Part shown: positions 15,770 through 24,379 of the stretch, piece after piece | Position numbering within the stretch: position 1 is the stretch's first letter | How the letters are laid out: each line of letters begins with the position of its first letter | Assembly (NCBI GenBank): GCA_016702555.1 | Contig: JADJDV010000002.1 | Coordinates: forward strand, 310,001-374,000 | Source: Burkholderiales bacterium | GTDB taxonomy: Bacteria > Pseudomonadota > Gammaproteobacteria > Burkholderiales > Burkholderiaceae_C | DNA length: 64,000 nt | Direction of reading: 5' to 3' | Notes under the pieces: generated by a model | What the model saw: the letters and a program-made list of their open reading frames with translations, nothing else | What the model was told of the DNA's origin: nothing | Databases searched by the model: none | Translations under genes and position numbers: made by a program

Positions 15770-16624
15770 TCAGAACCCGGTGCCGATGCCCACGCCCCAG
15801 TGGCCACGGCCGCGGCTGCCGCCGCCGATCGACAGGTTGACGCCGATCGGCGCGATGTAGGCCGGCGCCGGCCGCACATAGACCGGAGCGGCCGGGTAGG
15901 CGGGTGGCGGATAGCTTTGCTGATACACCGGCTGCGGATAGCCCGGCGCGGGATAGGCGGGCGGATAGGCCTGTGCCGGGTACGGATAGCCGCCGTAGGC
16001 CACCGGCGGCGCCACCACCACACCCGACTGCTCGCCTGCCGCCGGGTAGGCCGGCAGCGGGTAGGCCGCCACCGGCGGCGGGTTGACGGGGTAGCTTTGC
16101 ACGCCCGGCGCGCCGCCGTAAGGGGTCTGGCCGTAGTACGGATCGCCCGGCATGCCCACGGCCGGCACTTGCAGCCAGGGGCCGGGGTCCTGCGCCATGC
16201 GGGTGCGGTAGGCACGGCCGCCGACTTCGTAGCTGACGTCGTAGCCGCTCATGCGGTTTTCGTAGCGCGTGGCGCAGCCGCCGGGGTAGCTGCCGTGGTA
16301 GCCGCGCTGCGAGGCCTCGGCCACGTTGCCCAGCATGGCGCCGCCCACGGCGCCCAGGATGGCACCGGCGATGTGGCCCGAGCCGCGGCCCATCTGGCTG
16401 CCGATCAGGCCGCCCATGACCGCGCCGATGCCGGCGCCGCCGCCGGATGTCTGCGGTATGCCATAGGCGCCGGCGCCGCAGTCTGACACTGGCACCTGCT
16501 CCCAGACTGGCGTGGACGACAGCACGCGGGCGTTGACCATGGGCTGCGCCGTCGCCGTGCCGGCGACCAGGCAGCCCAGCGCGAGCGCCAGGGTGGAGCG
16601 TGTGACAGCCGATGACGTGTTCAT
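15770..16624 (-). CDS. Secreted glycine-zipper (2TM) protein with Pro/Tyr-rich tail
   Basis: A 284-residue exported protein. The signal peptide (ALALGCLVAGTATAQ) is cleaved near residue 27, giving QPMVNARVLSSTPVWEQVPV. A glycine-zipper membrane hairpin follows at about residues 60-105 (GGGAGIGAVMGGLIGSQMG, then GAILGAVGGAMLGNVAEA), like Rick_17kDa/glycine-zipper 2TM proteins. The last 110 residues are Pro/Tyr/Ala-rich repeats (YPPAYPAPGYP and the like) and the end is Gly-rich. Likely an outer-membrane or envelope protein; role unknown. Convergent with cbpM. Confidence 0.8.
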   Translation of the reverse strand: MNTSSAVTRSTLALALGCLVAGTATAQPMVNARVLSSTPVWEQVPVSDCGAGAYGIPQTSGGGAGIGAVMGGLIGSQMGRGSGHIAGAILGAVGGAMLGNVAEASQRGYHGSYPGGCATRYENRMSGYDVSYEVGGRAYRTRMAQDPGPWLQVPAVGMPGDPYYGQTPYGGAPGVQSYPVNPPPVAAYPLPAYPAAGEQSGVVVAPPVAYGGYPYPAQAYPPAYPAPGYPQPVYQQSYPPPAYPAAPVYVRPAPAYIAPIGVNLSIGGGSRGRGHWGVGIGTGF

Positions 16625-16772
16625 TGAATGCCTTTCTTTTCAGCGCGCCCACGGCGGCGCCTTGCGTTCGGATTCAACGCCCGGTCACGGTGGCCGGCGG
16701 ACCATCTTTACACGGGCTTGACCAAAGTGGCGGCTGGCGTGGATGGTGCGGGCAGGTGAAGACCCAAACGCT

Positions 16773-16850
16773 CCGTCATTCCCGCGCAGGCGGGAATCCA
16801 GCGACAGCGCCGCTTCGGCACCTGGATTCCCGCCTGCGCGGGAATGACGG
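16773..16850. repeat. Palindromic intergenic repeat unit
   Basis: Two inverted 28-base arms (CCGTCATTCCCGCGCAGG... and its complement ending GCGGGAATGACGG), each itself able to form a hairpin, flank 20 bases of spacer. It is the widespread proteobacterial type with the core CATTCCCGCNNNNGCGGGAAT. It sits downstream of the acetoacetyl-CoA synthetase gene, where it may fold into a transcript end. Confidence 0.8.
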
Positions 16851-16863
16851 GATGGGTCGCGTC

Positions 16864-18969
16864 TCACGCCCCCTGCGCCTGGGCGCGCTGGCGCGCAAAC
16901 TCCTCGTACCAGACCAGGCTGGCCGGGTTGGCCATGGCCTCCCTGTTGACCACCTTCTCCAGCGGCTGGCCGAGCAGCAGCTTCTTGATCGGCAACTCCT
17001 GCTTCTTGCCCGACAGGGTGCGCGGGATCTCGGCCACCTGGAAGATGTCGTCGGGCACGAAGCGCGGGCTGAGTGCGCTGCGGATGGCGTTTTGCAGGCG
17101 CTGGCGCAGCGCGTCGTCCAGCGTGACACCGGGACGCAGCACCACGAACAGTGGCATGTAGCTTTCGCGCCCCAGGTATTCCAGGTCGACCACCATCGAA
17201 TCCAGCACTTCCGGGATGCTTTCCACCGCGCTGTAGATCTCGCTGGTGCCCATGCGCAGGCCGTGGCGGTTGATGGTGGCGTCCGAGCGGCCGTAGATCA
17301 CGCACCACTCGCCCTGGCCGTTCTCGTCGCCCACGCGCAGCCAGTCGCCGTGACGCCAGACTGAACCCGCTTCTTTCGGTAAATCACCGCCGCCGGGCTT
17401 GCGGCCGTGGCCGGGCGGGTACATCTCGAAGTAGCTGGCCTTGTAGCGCGCGCCGTCGGGGTCGTTCACCAGGTACAGCGGCATCGACGGAATCGGCTGC
17501 GTGCAGACCAGTTCGCCCACCTGTCCGATCACCGGCTCCCCAGCGTCGTTCCAGGCTTCCACCGCCGCGCCCAGCATGCGGCACTGCATCACGCCGGGTT
17601 GCTGTGGCAGCTCGCGGTGGCCGCCGATGAAGGCGCCGCAGAAGTCGGTGCCGCCAGAGATGTTGCACCACCAGATGTCGTCCTGCAGCGGCCCGCTGCT
17701 GATGCGCCGGAACTGCTCGGTGCCCCACTGCTGTACCTCGGCGGCCAGCGGTGAGCCGGTGGTGCCGATGGCCCACAGGCGCGACAGGTCGCCGCACGCG
17801 GCCAAATCGACGCCGGCCTTCATGCAGTTGGCGTAGAAGGCGGCGCCGGCGCCGAGAAAGCTGACTTGGTGGCGCGCGGCAAAGCGCCACAGCACGCTCC
17901 AGTCGGGCGCATCGCGGCTGCCGCCGGGGCTGCCGTCGAAGATGACGCAGGTGGTGCCCGTCATCAAACCGGCGATTTGCGCGTTCCACATCACCCAGCC
18001 GGTCGAGCTGTACCAGTGGTAGCGCTCGCCCAGGGTCTCGGGCGCGTAGCTGCAGCCGATGTCGTTGTGCAGGCAGCCCAGCATCATCATCACCAGGATC
18101 ATGCCGCCGTGGCCGTGCACGATCGGCTTCGGCAGGCCGGTGGTGCCGCTGGAATAGACCACCCAGACTGGGTGGTCGAAGGGCAGCCAGAGCGGCTCGA
18201 AGGCGGCGGTCTCGGCGTCGTCTCGGGCCACGGCATCGGCCCAGTCGGTGCTGCCTTCGATGGCGGCGCGGCTGCCCAGGTTGCGGTACACGATCAGCTG
18301 CTGCACGCTCGGCAGCGCCGCGCGCAATTCCTGCACCACGCCCAGCCGGTCGATGTCGCGCCCGGCCCAGGTCACGCCGTCGCAGGCGATCAGCACCTTG
18401 GGCTCGATCTGCTTGAAGCGGTCCAGCACCGCGTGGCTGCCCATGTCGGGCGCGCACACGCTCCACACGGCGCCGATGCTGGCGGTGGCCAGAAAGGCGA
18501 CGATGGTCTCGGGGATGTTGGGCAGGTAAGCCGCCACCTTGTCGCCCGGCTGCACGCCCTGCGCGCGCAGGTGCAAGGCCAGCGCCGCCACCTGGCGCTT
18601 CAGCTCGGGCCAGCTCAGTTCACGCACCTGGCCTTTCTCGTTCTCGCTGATCAGCGCCGGCAGGCCGGCCGCGTGCGCCGGCTCGGCGTGGCGCAGCACC
18701 TGGCGCGCGTAGTTGAGTTGCGCACCCGGAAACCAGACCGCGCCGGGCATGGCGTTCTTCGCCAGCACGGCGCGGTGCGGCGTCGGCGACTGGATGTCGA
18801 AGTAGTCCCAGATGCTTTGCCAGAAGGCGTCGAGATCGGTGGTGGACCAGGTCCAGAGCGCGCGGTAGTCGGCAAACTGCAGGCCGCGCGTGTCGCGCAG
18901 CCAGTTCTGGTAGCGGCGAATCTGCGGGACGCGGACGGCGGTGGCTGCGATGGTGTCGGGGGCGTTCAT
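16864..18969 (-). CDS. Acetoacetyl-CoA synthetase (acetoacetate-CoA ligase)
   Basis: A 701-residue ANL-superfamily ligase. The N-terminal ACAS-type cap (FWQSIWDYFDI, PGAVWFPGAQLNYA), AMP-binding VVYSSGTTGLPKPIVHGHGG, the acetoacetyl-CoA synthetase-like YHWYSSTGWVMWNAQIAGL and C-terminal GRSDATINRHGLRMGTSEIY with the lysine in LSGKKQELPIKKLL are present. It activates acetoacetate with ATP and CoA, linking ketone-body or leucine breakdown to PHB or central metabolism. The frame is open far upstream, but the ATG at 18969 (MNAPDTIAATAVRVPQI) gives the normal length. Divergent from an EamA gene with 43 bases between. Confidence 0.93.
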   Translation of the reverse strand: MNAPDTIAATAVRVPQIRRYQNWLRDTRGLQFADYRALWTWSTTDLDAFWQSIWDYFDIQSPTPHRAVLAKNAMPGAVWFPGAQLNYARQVLRHAEPAHAAGLPALISENEKGQVRELSWPELKRQVAALALHLRAQGVQPGDKVAAYLPNIPETIVAFLATASIGAVWSVCAPDMGSHAVLDRFKQIEPKVLIACDGVTWAGRDIDRLGVVQELRAALPSVQQLIVYRNLGSRAAIEGSTDWADAVARDDAETAAFEPLWLPFDHPVWVVYSSGTTGLPKPIVHGHGGMILVMMMLGCLHNDIGCSYAPETLGERYHWYSSTGWVMWNAQIAGLMTGTTCVIFDGSPGGSRDAPDWSVLWRFAARHQVSFLGAGAAFYANCMKAGVDLAACGDLSRLWAIGTTGSPLAAEVQQWGTEQFRRISSGPLQDDIWWCNISGGTDFCGAFIGGHRELPQQPGVMQCRMLGAAVEAWNDAGEPVIGQVGELVCTQPIPSMPLYLVNDPDGARYKASYFEMYPPGHGRKPGGGDLPKEAGSVWRHGDWLRVGDENGQGEWCVIYGRSDATINRHGLRMGTSEIYSAVESIPEVLDSMVVDLEYLGRESYMPLFVVLRPGVTLDDALRQRLQNAIRSALSPRFVPDDIFQVAEIPRTLSGKKQELPIKKLLLGQPLEKVVNREAMANPASLVWYEEFARQRAQAQGA

Positions 18970-19012
18970 GCGGCCATTATTGGCACGACCGCGCCAGCGG
19001 CACAATGCCGGC

Positions 19013-19921
19013 ATGCCCGCCGCCCACCCGCGCGCCCTCACCGGCCTGGCCTTTGCCACGCTGCTGTTCATCGCCCTGGTGTTTGGCGCCAACCACGTGG
19101 CGGCGCGGCTGGCCTTCGACCACGGCGTTGACGTGCCGACCGCGGTGGCCGTGCGCAGCCTGGGCACGGCGCTGGTGGTGGGTTTGCTGCTGCTGATCCA
19201 GCAGGTGCCGACGCGCCTGAGCCCGCGCGAGCGCAAGGCGCTGCCGCTGATCGGCGTGCTGGTGGCCATCCAGAGCCTGTGCCTGTACGCGGCGGTGGCG
19301 CGGCTGCCGGTGGCGCTGGCGCTGCTGGCCTTCAACGCCTTTCCGCTGATGACCGCGCTGTGGGCGCGCGTGCTGTACGGGCACCGGCCCGAGCGCGCGC
19401 TGCTGGTGGCGATGCCGCAGATCCTGCTGGGCCTGGTGCTGGCGCTGGACGTGTTCGGCGCCGCCTCGGGCCTGGGCACGGCGGGGCAGTGGCAGCAGAT
19501 CGGCGTCGGCGTGGCCTTTGCCGTCGGCGCCGCCGTCGTCTTCGGGCTGGCGCTGGTGCTGACCCAGCACGAGGCCGGCGCGCTGGACGGCCGGCTGCGC
19601 ACCTTCGGCACCATGGCCATGGTCGGCCTGCTGGCCGGCGCCGTGGTGGCCACGCGCGGCGGTCTGGCGCTGCCGACGGCCAGCGCCGGCTGGTGGGGGC
19701 TGGGCCTGCTGACGCTGTTCTACGGCACCGGCATCACCATCCTGTTCACCCTGCTGCCGCGCCTGGGCGTGGTCGGCAATTCGGCCATCATGAACGTCGA
19801 ACCGGTGTTTGCCCTGGTCCTTGGCTGGGTGGTGCTGGGCCAGGTGATCGCGCCGGTGCAGGTGCTGGGCGCGCTGCTGGTGGTGGGCGCCGTGGTCTGG
19901 CTCGGCATGCGGCGCCGCTGA
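19013..19921 (+). CDS. EamA/DMT-family transporter
   Basis: A 302-residue membrane protein with ten likely helices in two EamA repeats. It starts MPAAHPRALTGLAFATLLFIALVFGANHVAARLAF and the second repeat ends in LGWVVLGQVIAPVQVLGALLVVGAVVWL. I chose the ATG at 19013; an in-frame start at 18941 would add 24 residues rich in arginine inside the divergent gene. Substrate unknown. The next gene follows 46 bases later. Confidence 0.87.
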   Translation: MPAAHPRALTGLAFATLLFIALVFGANHVAARLAFDHGVDVPTAVAVRSLGTALVVGLLLLIQQVPTRLSPRERKALPLIGVLVAIQSLCLYAAVARLPVALALLAFNAFPLMTALWARVLYGHRPERALLVAMPQILLGLVLALDVFGAASGLGTAGQWQQIGVGVAFAVGAAVVFGLALVLTQHEAGALDGRLRTFGTMAMVGLLAGAVVATRGGLALPTASAGWWGLGLLTLFYGTGITILFTLLPRLGVVGNSAIMNVEPVFALVLGWVVLGQVIAPVQVLGALLVVGAVVWLGMRRR

Positions 19922-19967
19922 GCGGCATTACCATGCGCGCACTGCCCACCACCCGCACCGCCGCGCC

Positions 19968-20810
19968 ATGACCGAACCCACCGCCCCCGACACCCCGGAC
20001 GCCGCCGCCGAGCTGGCCTTCGACGAGGCCACCGTCGCCACGCTGGAGGCGCTGGACGAGGTGCTCGACGAGTTGCGCGAGCACAACGAGAGCGTGCCGC
20101 AATGGGAGTTCTGCGAAGGCTTCATGACCGCCCTGCTGTGCACGCGGCGCGAGATCGCGCAGGACGACTGGCTGCCGGTGCTGCTGGCCCGCGACCCGGA
20201 TGAAGCTGATGACGCCGACGATCCGGAGGGCATCGCCCCCTTCGACAGCGCCGGCCAGCGCACGCGCTTTCTGATGCACTGGCTGGCGCGCGAGGCGCAG
20301 GTTCGCGCCGCCTTGCAAGCCCGTGTGGATGACTTGAACGACCCGAGCGCGCTGGATCCGGCGGTGCTGGACTGGGGCGGCATGTTGCACGCCGCCACCG
20401 CCAGCGGGCAGGCGTTGGGGCCGGAGCCGACCGGCCCCGCGCCGTCCTATGCGCAGATGTGGGCACTGGGTTTTCTGGCCGTGACCGAGATCTGGGCCGA
20501 CGACTGGGCGCCGCCGCGCGACAAGGAAATCGCCGCCGACATCGCGGATGCGCTGGACTGCATCGATGTGCTGACCGAGGACGACCGCGCACCGCCGGCC
20601 TTCAACCTGTTCGACGAGCAGGCGCCGCCCAGCATCAGCGAGCAGCGCATGAACGATTTCGGTGAGGCGCTGTGGGCTGTGTACGACCTGTACGGCATCG
20701 CCCAAAGCCTGGGTCCGCGCGTCGATCCGGTGCACAGCAGCAAGGTGGGGCGCAACGATCCGTGTCCGTGCGGCAGCGGCAAGAAGTACAAAAAGTGCTG
20801 CGGAGCGTGA
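19968..20810 (+). CDS. UPF0149/YecA-like protein with C-terminal SEC-C zinc motif
   Basis: A 280-residue acidic cytoplasmic protein. The N-terminal two-thirds match the YecA/UPF0149 helical domain (WEFCEGFMTALLCTRREI, then WALGFLAVTEIWADDW). The C-terminal RNDPCPCGSGKKYKKCCGA is a complete SEC-C zinc-binding motif like that at the end of SecA. Function unproven; SEC-C proteins are often ribosome or SecA-associated. It probably shares a transcript with the preceding transporter. Confidence 0.88.
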   Translation: MTEPTAPDTPDAAAELAFDEATVATLEALDEVLDELREHNESVPQWEFCEGFMTALLCTRREIAQDDWLPVLLARDPDEADDADDPEGIAPFDSAGQRTRFLMHWLAREAQVRAALQARVDDLNDPSALDPAVLDWGGMLHAATASGQALGPEPTGPAPSYAQMWALGFLAVTEIWADDWAPPRDKEIAADIADALDCIDVLTEDDRAPPAFNLFDEQAPPSISEQRMNDFGEALWAVYDLYGIAQSLGPRVDPVHSSKVGRNDPCPCGSGKKYKKCCGA

Positions 20811-20825
20811 TGCTGGCCCGGAAGA

Positions 20826-20931
20826 CTCCCTCTCCCGCGTGCGGGAGAGGGCAGGGGTGAGGGCAGACGGCGTGCCGGCTGGTTGCCGCTGGCCCCTCAC
20901 CCCCACCCTCTCCCCAAAGGGGCGAGGGAGT
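20826..20931. repeat. Intergenic inverted repeat (CTCTCCC-type)
   Basis: A hairpin CCTCTCCCGC/GCGGGAGAGG (20828-20850) followed by GCAGGGGTGAGGGC, and at 20893-20931 the same motif in reverse order (CCCCTCACCCCCACCCTCTCCCC, then GGGGCGAGGG). This paired arrangement is a widespread proteobacterial intergenic repeat. It fills the spacer before spmAB. Confidence 0.75.
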
Positions 20932-20975
20932 CAAATCGTTGCGCCGCGCTGGCTGGCTGGCGACAGGGGTGCCCT

Positions 20976-22223
20976 TTGGTCCTGAACTTCGTCTGGCTCG
21001 GCCTGCTGCTCAGCGCCTTTGCCGCCGGCGCGCTGGCGCTGGCGCAGGGCGACATGGCGCTGCTGCCCAAGCTGATGACGGCGATGTTCGACGCTGCCAA
21101 GACCGGCTTCGACATCTCCATCGGCCTGGTCGGCATCATGGCGCTGTGGCTGGGCTTGATGAAGATCGGCGAGCGCGCCGGCATGGTCGATCTGTTCGCG
21201 CGCGCGGTGAACCCGCTGTTCCGCCACCTGTTTCCCGGCGTGCCGCGCGGCCACCCAGCGCAGGGCGCGATGACCATGAACATCAGCGCCAACCTGCTCG
21301 GCCTGGACAACGCCGCCACGCCGCTGGGCCTGAAGGCGATGCAGGAGCTGCAGGCGCTGAACCCGAAGCCCGACACCGCCACCAACGCGCAGATCATGTT
21401 CCTGGTGCTGAACACGGCCGGGCTGACGCTGATCCCGACCTCGGTGATCGCGATCCGCCAGACCATCGCCGTCAAGCAGGGTCTGGTCGGCTTCAACGCC
21501 GCCGACATCTTCTTGCCGACGCTGATCGCCACCGCCTGCGGCCTGTTGTCGGCGCTGATCGCGGTGGCGGTGGCGCAGCGCATTCCGCTGTGGCGCGCCG
21601 GCCTGCTGCTGCCGCTGGTCGGCCTGGCGGCGCTGGTCGGCGCGTTGGTGGTCTGGCTGTCGCGCTTTCCGCCCGAGCAGGCGGCGCAGTGGATGGGCGT
21701 GATCGGCGCCGGCTTCATCCTGGCGGTGGTGGCGCTGTTCCTGATCGCCGGTGCCATCCGCCGCGTCAACGTCTACGAGGCCTTCGTCGACGGCGCCAAG
21801 GACGGCTTCGGCGTGGCGGTGCAGATCATTCCCTACCTGGTGGCGATGCTGGTGGCGATCGCGGTGTTCCGCGCCGCCGGCCTGCTCGACGTGCTGATGG
21901 GCTGGATCGCCAGCGCGGTGGCGGCCTTCGGGCTGCCGACCGACTTTCTGCCGGCGCTGCCGGTGGGCCTGATGAAGGTGCTCTCGGGCTCGGGCGCGCG
22001 CGGCCTGATGGTGGACGTGATGCAGACCCACGGCGTCGAGTCCTTCGCTGGCAAGCTCGCCGCCATCATCCAGGGCTCGACCGAGACCACGTTGTACGTG
22101 CTGGCGGTGTACTTCGGCAGCGTCGGTGTCAATCGCACGCGCCACGCCCTGACCTGCGCGCTGGTCGCCGATCTGGTGGGTCTGGTGGCGGCGATTTGCG
22201 TGGGTTACGCGTTTTTCAAATGA
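20976..22223 (+). CDS. Fused SpmA-SpmB nucleoside-recognition (Gate) membrane protein
   Basis: A 415-residue polytopic protein. Residues 1-200 match spore maturation protein A (AMTMNISANLLGLDNAATPLG) and residues 210-415 match SpmB (IPYLVAMLVAIAVFRAAG, then VGLMKVLSGSGARGLMVDVM and TETTLYVLAVYFGSVGVNRTRHA). Both halves are Gate domains. In non-sporulating bacteria the role is unknown, probably transport. The natural start is the TTG at 20976 after CAGGGGTGCCC (MVLNFVWLGLLL). The open frame goes up to 20883, but that stretch is repeat sequence. Confidence 0.85.
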   Translation: MVLNFVWLGLLLSAFAAGALALAQGDMALLPKLMTAMFDAAKTGFDISIGLVGIMALWLGLMKIGERAGMVDLFARAVNPLFRHLFPGVPRGHPAQGAMTMNISANLLGLDNAATPLGLKAMQELQALNPKPDTATNAQIMFLVLNTAGLTLIPTSVIAIRQTIAVKQGLVGFNAADIFLPTLIATACGLLSALIAVAVAQRIPLWRAGLLLPLVGLAALVGALVVWLSRFPPEQAAQWMGVIGAGFILAVVALFLIAGAIRRVNVYEAFVDGAKDGFGVAVQIIPYLVAMLVAIAVFRAAGLLDVLMGWIASAVAAFGLPTDFLPALPVGLMKVLSGSGARGLMVDVMQTHGVESFAGKLAAIIQGSTETTLYVLAVYFGSVGVNRTRHALTCALVADLVGLVAAICVGYAFFK

Positions 22224-22348
22224 TGAATGACCGCGCCTGCGGCGCATGACCTCGGCCTGTGGCCTTCAATGATGCGCCTGCCGGCGTGTGACTGAAAGCT
22301 GTCATGGCGCGCAGTTCGTAGGCTGGGTTTCGCGTTGCTCTACCCAGC

Positions 22349-23281
22349 CTACTCGGCCGCGCCATCGCTGCTCGCCTTCCACGCCAGCGCCTGCTCATAC
22401 AGCGCATTGCGCGGCGCGCCGCTGATTTCGGCGGCCAGCCGTACGGCGCTTTTCAGGGGCAGCTCGGCCAGCAGCAGACGCAGCACCCGCGTGGCGTTGC
22501 CATCGTCGCCAGTGGGCGGTGCCGGGTGCAGCACCAGGGCGAATTCGCCGCGTTGGCGCTGCGCGTCGGCCGCCAGCCAGGCGGGTAGGTCGGCGCAGGG
22601 CACGGTGGCGATCTGCTCGAACTGCTTGCTCAGCTCGCGCGCCACGGTGACGGGGCGCGGGCCCAGCGCGCCCAGCGCCGCCGCCAGCGCGCCGATGCGG
22701 TGCGGCGCCTCCAGCAGCACCACGGCGCGACTTTCCTGCGCCAGCGCATCGATGGCGGCCTGCCGCTCGCCCGCCTTGTGCGGCAGAAAGCCCGCGAACA
22801 CGAAGCGCCCGTCGCCGCCCAGGCCGGCGGCGCTGAGTGCTGTGGTCACGCTGCTGGCGCCGGGCAGCGGCAGCACGCGCAGGCCGGCGGCGGTGCAGGC
22901 GGCGACCAGGCGCGCGCCCGGGTCGCTGACGGCGGGCGTGCCGGCGTCGCTGACATAGGCCACGCGCTGGCCCTGGCGCAGGCGCTCGATCACGCCGGGC
23001 GCGGCCTCGTGCTCGTTGTGCTCGTGCAGCGCCAGCAAGGGCTTGGCATCGATGCCGTAGGCACGCAGCAATTGCTGCGTGTGGCGTGTGTCCTCGCAGG
23101 CGATGGCGTCGGCCAGGTTCAGCAGATGCAGCGCGCGCAGCGTGATGTCGGCCAGGTTGCCGATCGGCGTGGCGACGACGTAGAGCGCGCCGGCCGGATA
23201 ATGCTGCGGGCCGGCGGCCAGCCGCGCCGCCTCAAGCGCGGCGTGGAAACTGGCGGGGCCCAGGGACGCGGGAACGGTCAT
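22349..23281 (-). CDS. rsmI: 16S rRNA (cytidine1402-2'-O)-methyltransferase
   Basis: A 310-residue SAM-dependent tetrapyrrole-methylase-fold enzyme that 2'-O-methylates C1402 in the ribosomal P site. Visible motifs are ALYVVATPIGNLADITLRAL, EDTRHTQQLL, YVSDAGTPAVSDPGARLV and LPGASSVTTALSAAGL. The ATG at 23281 (MTVPASLGPASF) is the best start; the open frame runs further up into yraN in antisense. Divergent from yraN with 21 bases between, an arrangement close to the yraL-yraM-yraN-diaA-yraP locus of E. coli but without yraM/lpoA. Confidence 0.95.
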   Translation of the reverse strand: MTVPASLGPASFHAALEAARLAAGPQHYPAGALYVVATPIGNLADITLRALHLLNLADAIACEDTRHTQQLLRAYGIDAKPLLALHEHNEHEAAPGVIERLRQGQRVAYVSDAGTPAVSDPGARLVAACTAAGLRVLPLPGASSVTTALSAAGLGGDGRFVFAGFLPHKAGERQAAIDALAQESRAVVLLEAPHRIGALAAALGALGPRPVTVARELSKQFEQIATVPCADLPAWLAADAQRQRGEFALVLHPAPPTGDDGNATRVLRLLLAELPLKSAVRLAAEISGAPRNALYEQALAWKASSDGAAE

Positions 23282-23302
23282 GCAGGCTTTCTTGGAATCG
23301 CG

Positions 23303-23689
23303 ATGGCGCTGAACTTCACGTGGCCCGGCGGCGCCAGCACCCGCGTGCGCGGCAACGCCGCCGAGGACGCGGCGCTGGCGCATCTGCTGGCACATGGCCT
23401 GCGCCTGGTGGAGCGCAATTATCGGACGCCCGGGCGCGGCGGCGGCGAGATCGACCTGATCCTGCGCGAGCCCGACGGCACGCTGGTGTTCGTCGAGGTG
23501 CGCTCCCGCGCCGAAGCCTCGCGTGGTGGCGCCGCCGCCAGCATCGGTGCCACCAAACGCCGCCGCATCGTGCGGGCCGCGCAACACTACCTGCTGCGCC
23601 AGCGCACACTGCCCCCGTGCCGCTTCGACGTGGTCGCCATGGAGGGTGGGCGCATCGATTGGCTGAAGGCCGCTTTCGATACGGATTGA
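23303..23689 (+). CDS. yraN: YraN family (UPF0102) nuclease-like protein
   Basis: A 128-residue protein with the UPF0102 restriction-endonuclease-like core: GNAAEDAALAHLLAHGLRLVERNYR, GGGEIDLILREPDGTLVFVEVRSR (the E-I-D and E-V-R acidic residues of a PD-(D/E)xK site) and a positively charged C-terminal part. Start ATG at 23303. Head of the yraN-diaA-dolP cluster, although 90 bases lie between it and diaA. Confidence 0.92.
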   Translation: MALNFTWPGGASTRVRGNAAEDAALAHLLAHGLRLVERNYRTPGRGGGEIDLILREPDGTLVFVEVRSRAEASRGGAAASIGATKRRRIVRAAQHYLLRQRTLPPCRFDVVAMEGGRIDWLKAAFDTD

Positions 23690-23779
23690 CGAACCGCCGC
23701 GGCGAAGGCGACACAGGGGGAGCTTGTTTTGCTCCTAAATTTGCACCGCCACCGTCAAGCGGCGTTATGATCGGCGCCG

Positions 23780-24379
23780 ATGCTCGAGCAACGCATTCAA
23801 CAGCAGTTCATTGACAGTGCCGACCTGCTCTACCAGTGGGCGCAGGCCTCGGCCCGCCCCATCGCCGAAGGCGTGCAGGCGCTGCTGGCCAGCGTCACCG
23901 GCGGCGGCAAGGTGCTGATCTGCGGCAACGGCGCCTCCAGCGCGCTGGCGCAATACCTGGCGGCGCTGCTGGTCGGCGGGCTGGAGCGCCAGCGGCCCGA
24001 ACTCCCAGCGCTGGCGCTGGGCGCCGACGCCGCCACCCTGACCGCGGCGGCGCGGCGCGGCGAGTACGCCGACGGTTTTGCCGCGCAGGTGCGCGCCCTC
24101 GGCCATGCCGGCGACGTGCTGCTGCTGCTGTCGCCCGACGGCAATGCCGCCAACCTGGTGCGCGCGGCGCAGGCCGCGCACGAGCGCGACATGAGCCTGA
24201 TCGCGCTGACCGGACGCAATGGCGGCGAGCTGGGCCGCCTGCTGCGCGAAACCGACGTCCATATCTGCGTACCGCATGAGCGCACGCCGCGCATTCACGA
24301 GGCGCACCTGCTGGTGCTGCACTGCCTGTGCGACGGGCTCGATCTGCAACTGCTTGGTGATGAGGAGAATCCCGCATGA
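23780..24379 (+). CDS. diaA: SIS-domain protein, DiaA/GmhA-like DnaA-initiator-associating protein
   Basis: A 199-residue SIS-domain protein. VLICGNGASSALAQYLAALL and DVLLLLSPDGNAANLVRAAQ mark the sugar-isomerase fold, and HERTPRIHEAHLLVLHCLCDGLD is the characteristic C-terminus of the DiaA/GmhA group. In E. coli DiaA stimulates assembly of DnaA at oriC. Position between yraN and a BON lipoprotein supports DiaA over heptose isomerase. The stop TGA overlaps the start of the next gene (ATGA), so translation is probably coupled. Confidence 0.85.
   Translation: MLEQRIQQQFIDSADLLYQWAQASARPIAEGVQALLASVTGGGKVLICGNGASSALAQYLAALLVGGLERQRPELPALALGADAATLTAAARRGEYADGFAAQVRALGHAGDVLLLLSPDGNAANLVRAAQAAHERDMSLIALTGRNGGELGRLLRETDVHICVPHERTPRIHEAHLLVLHCLCDGLDLQLLGDEENPA

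Noticed and set aside
14248..16215. 655-codon minus-strand frame across cbpA and cbpM
   Set aside because: Arg/Ala-rich shadow; cbpA-cbpM and the glycine-zipper gene explain the region.
16773..16850. Inverted repeat considered as a CRISPR or transposon end
   Set aside because: Only one paired unit and no spacers or transposase; it fits a common palindromic intergenic repeat.
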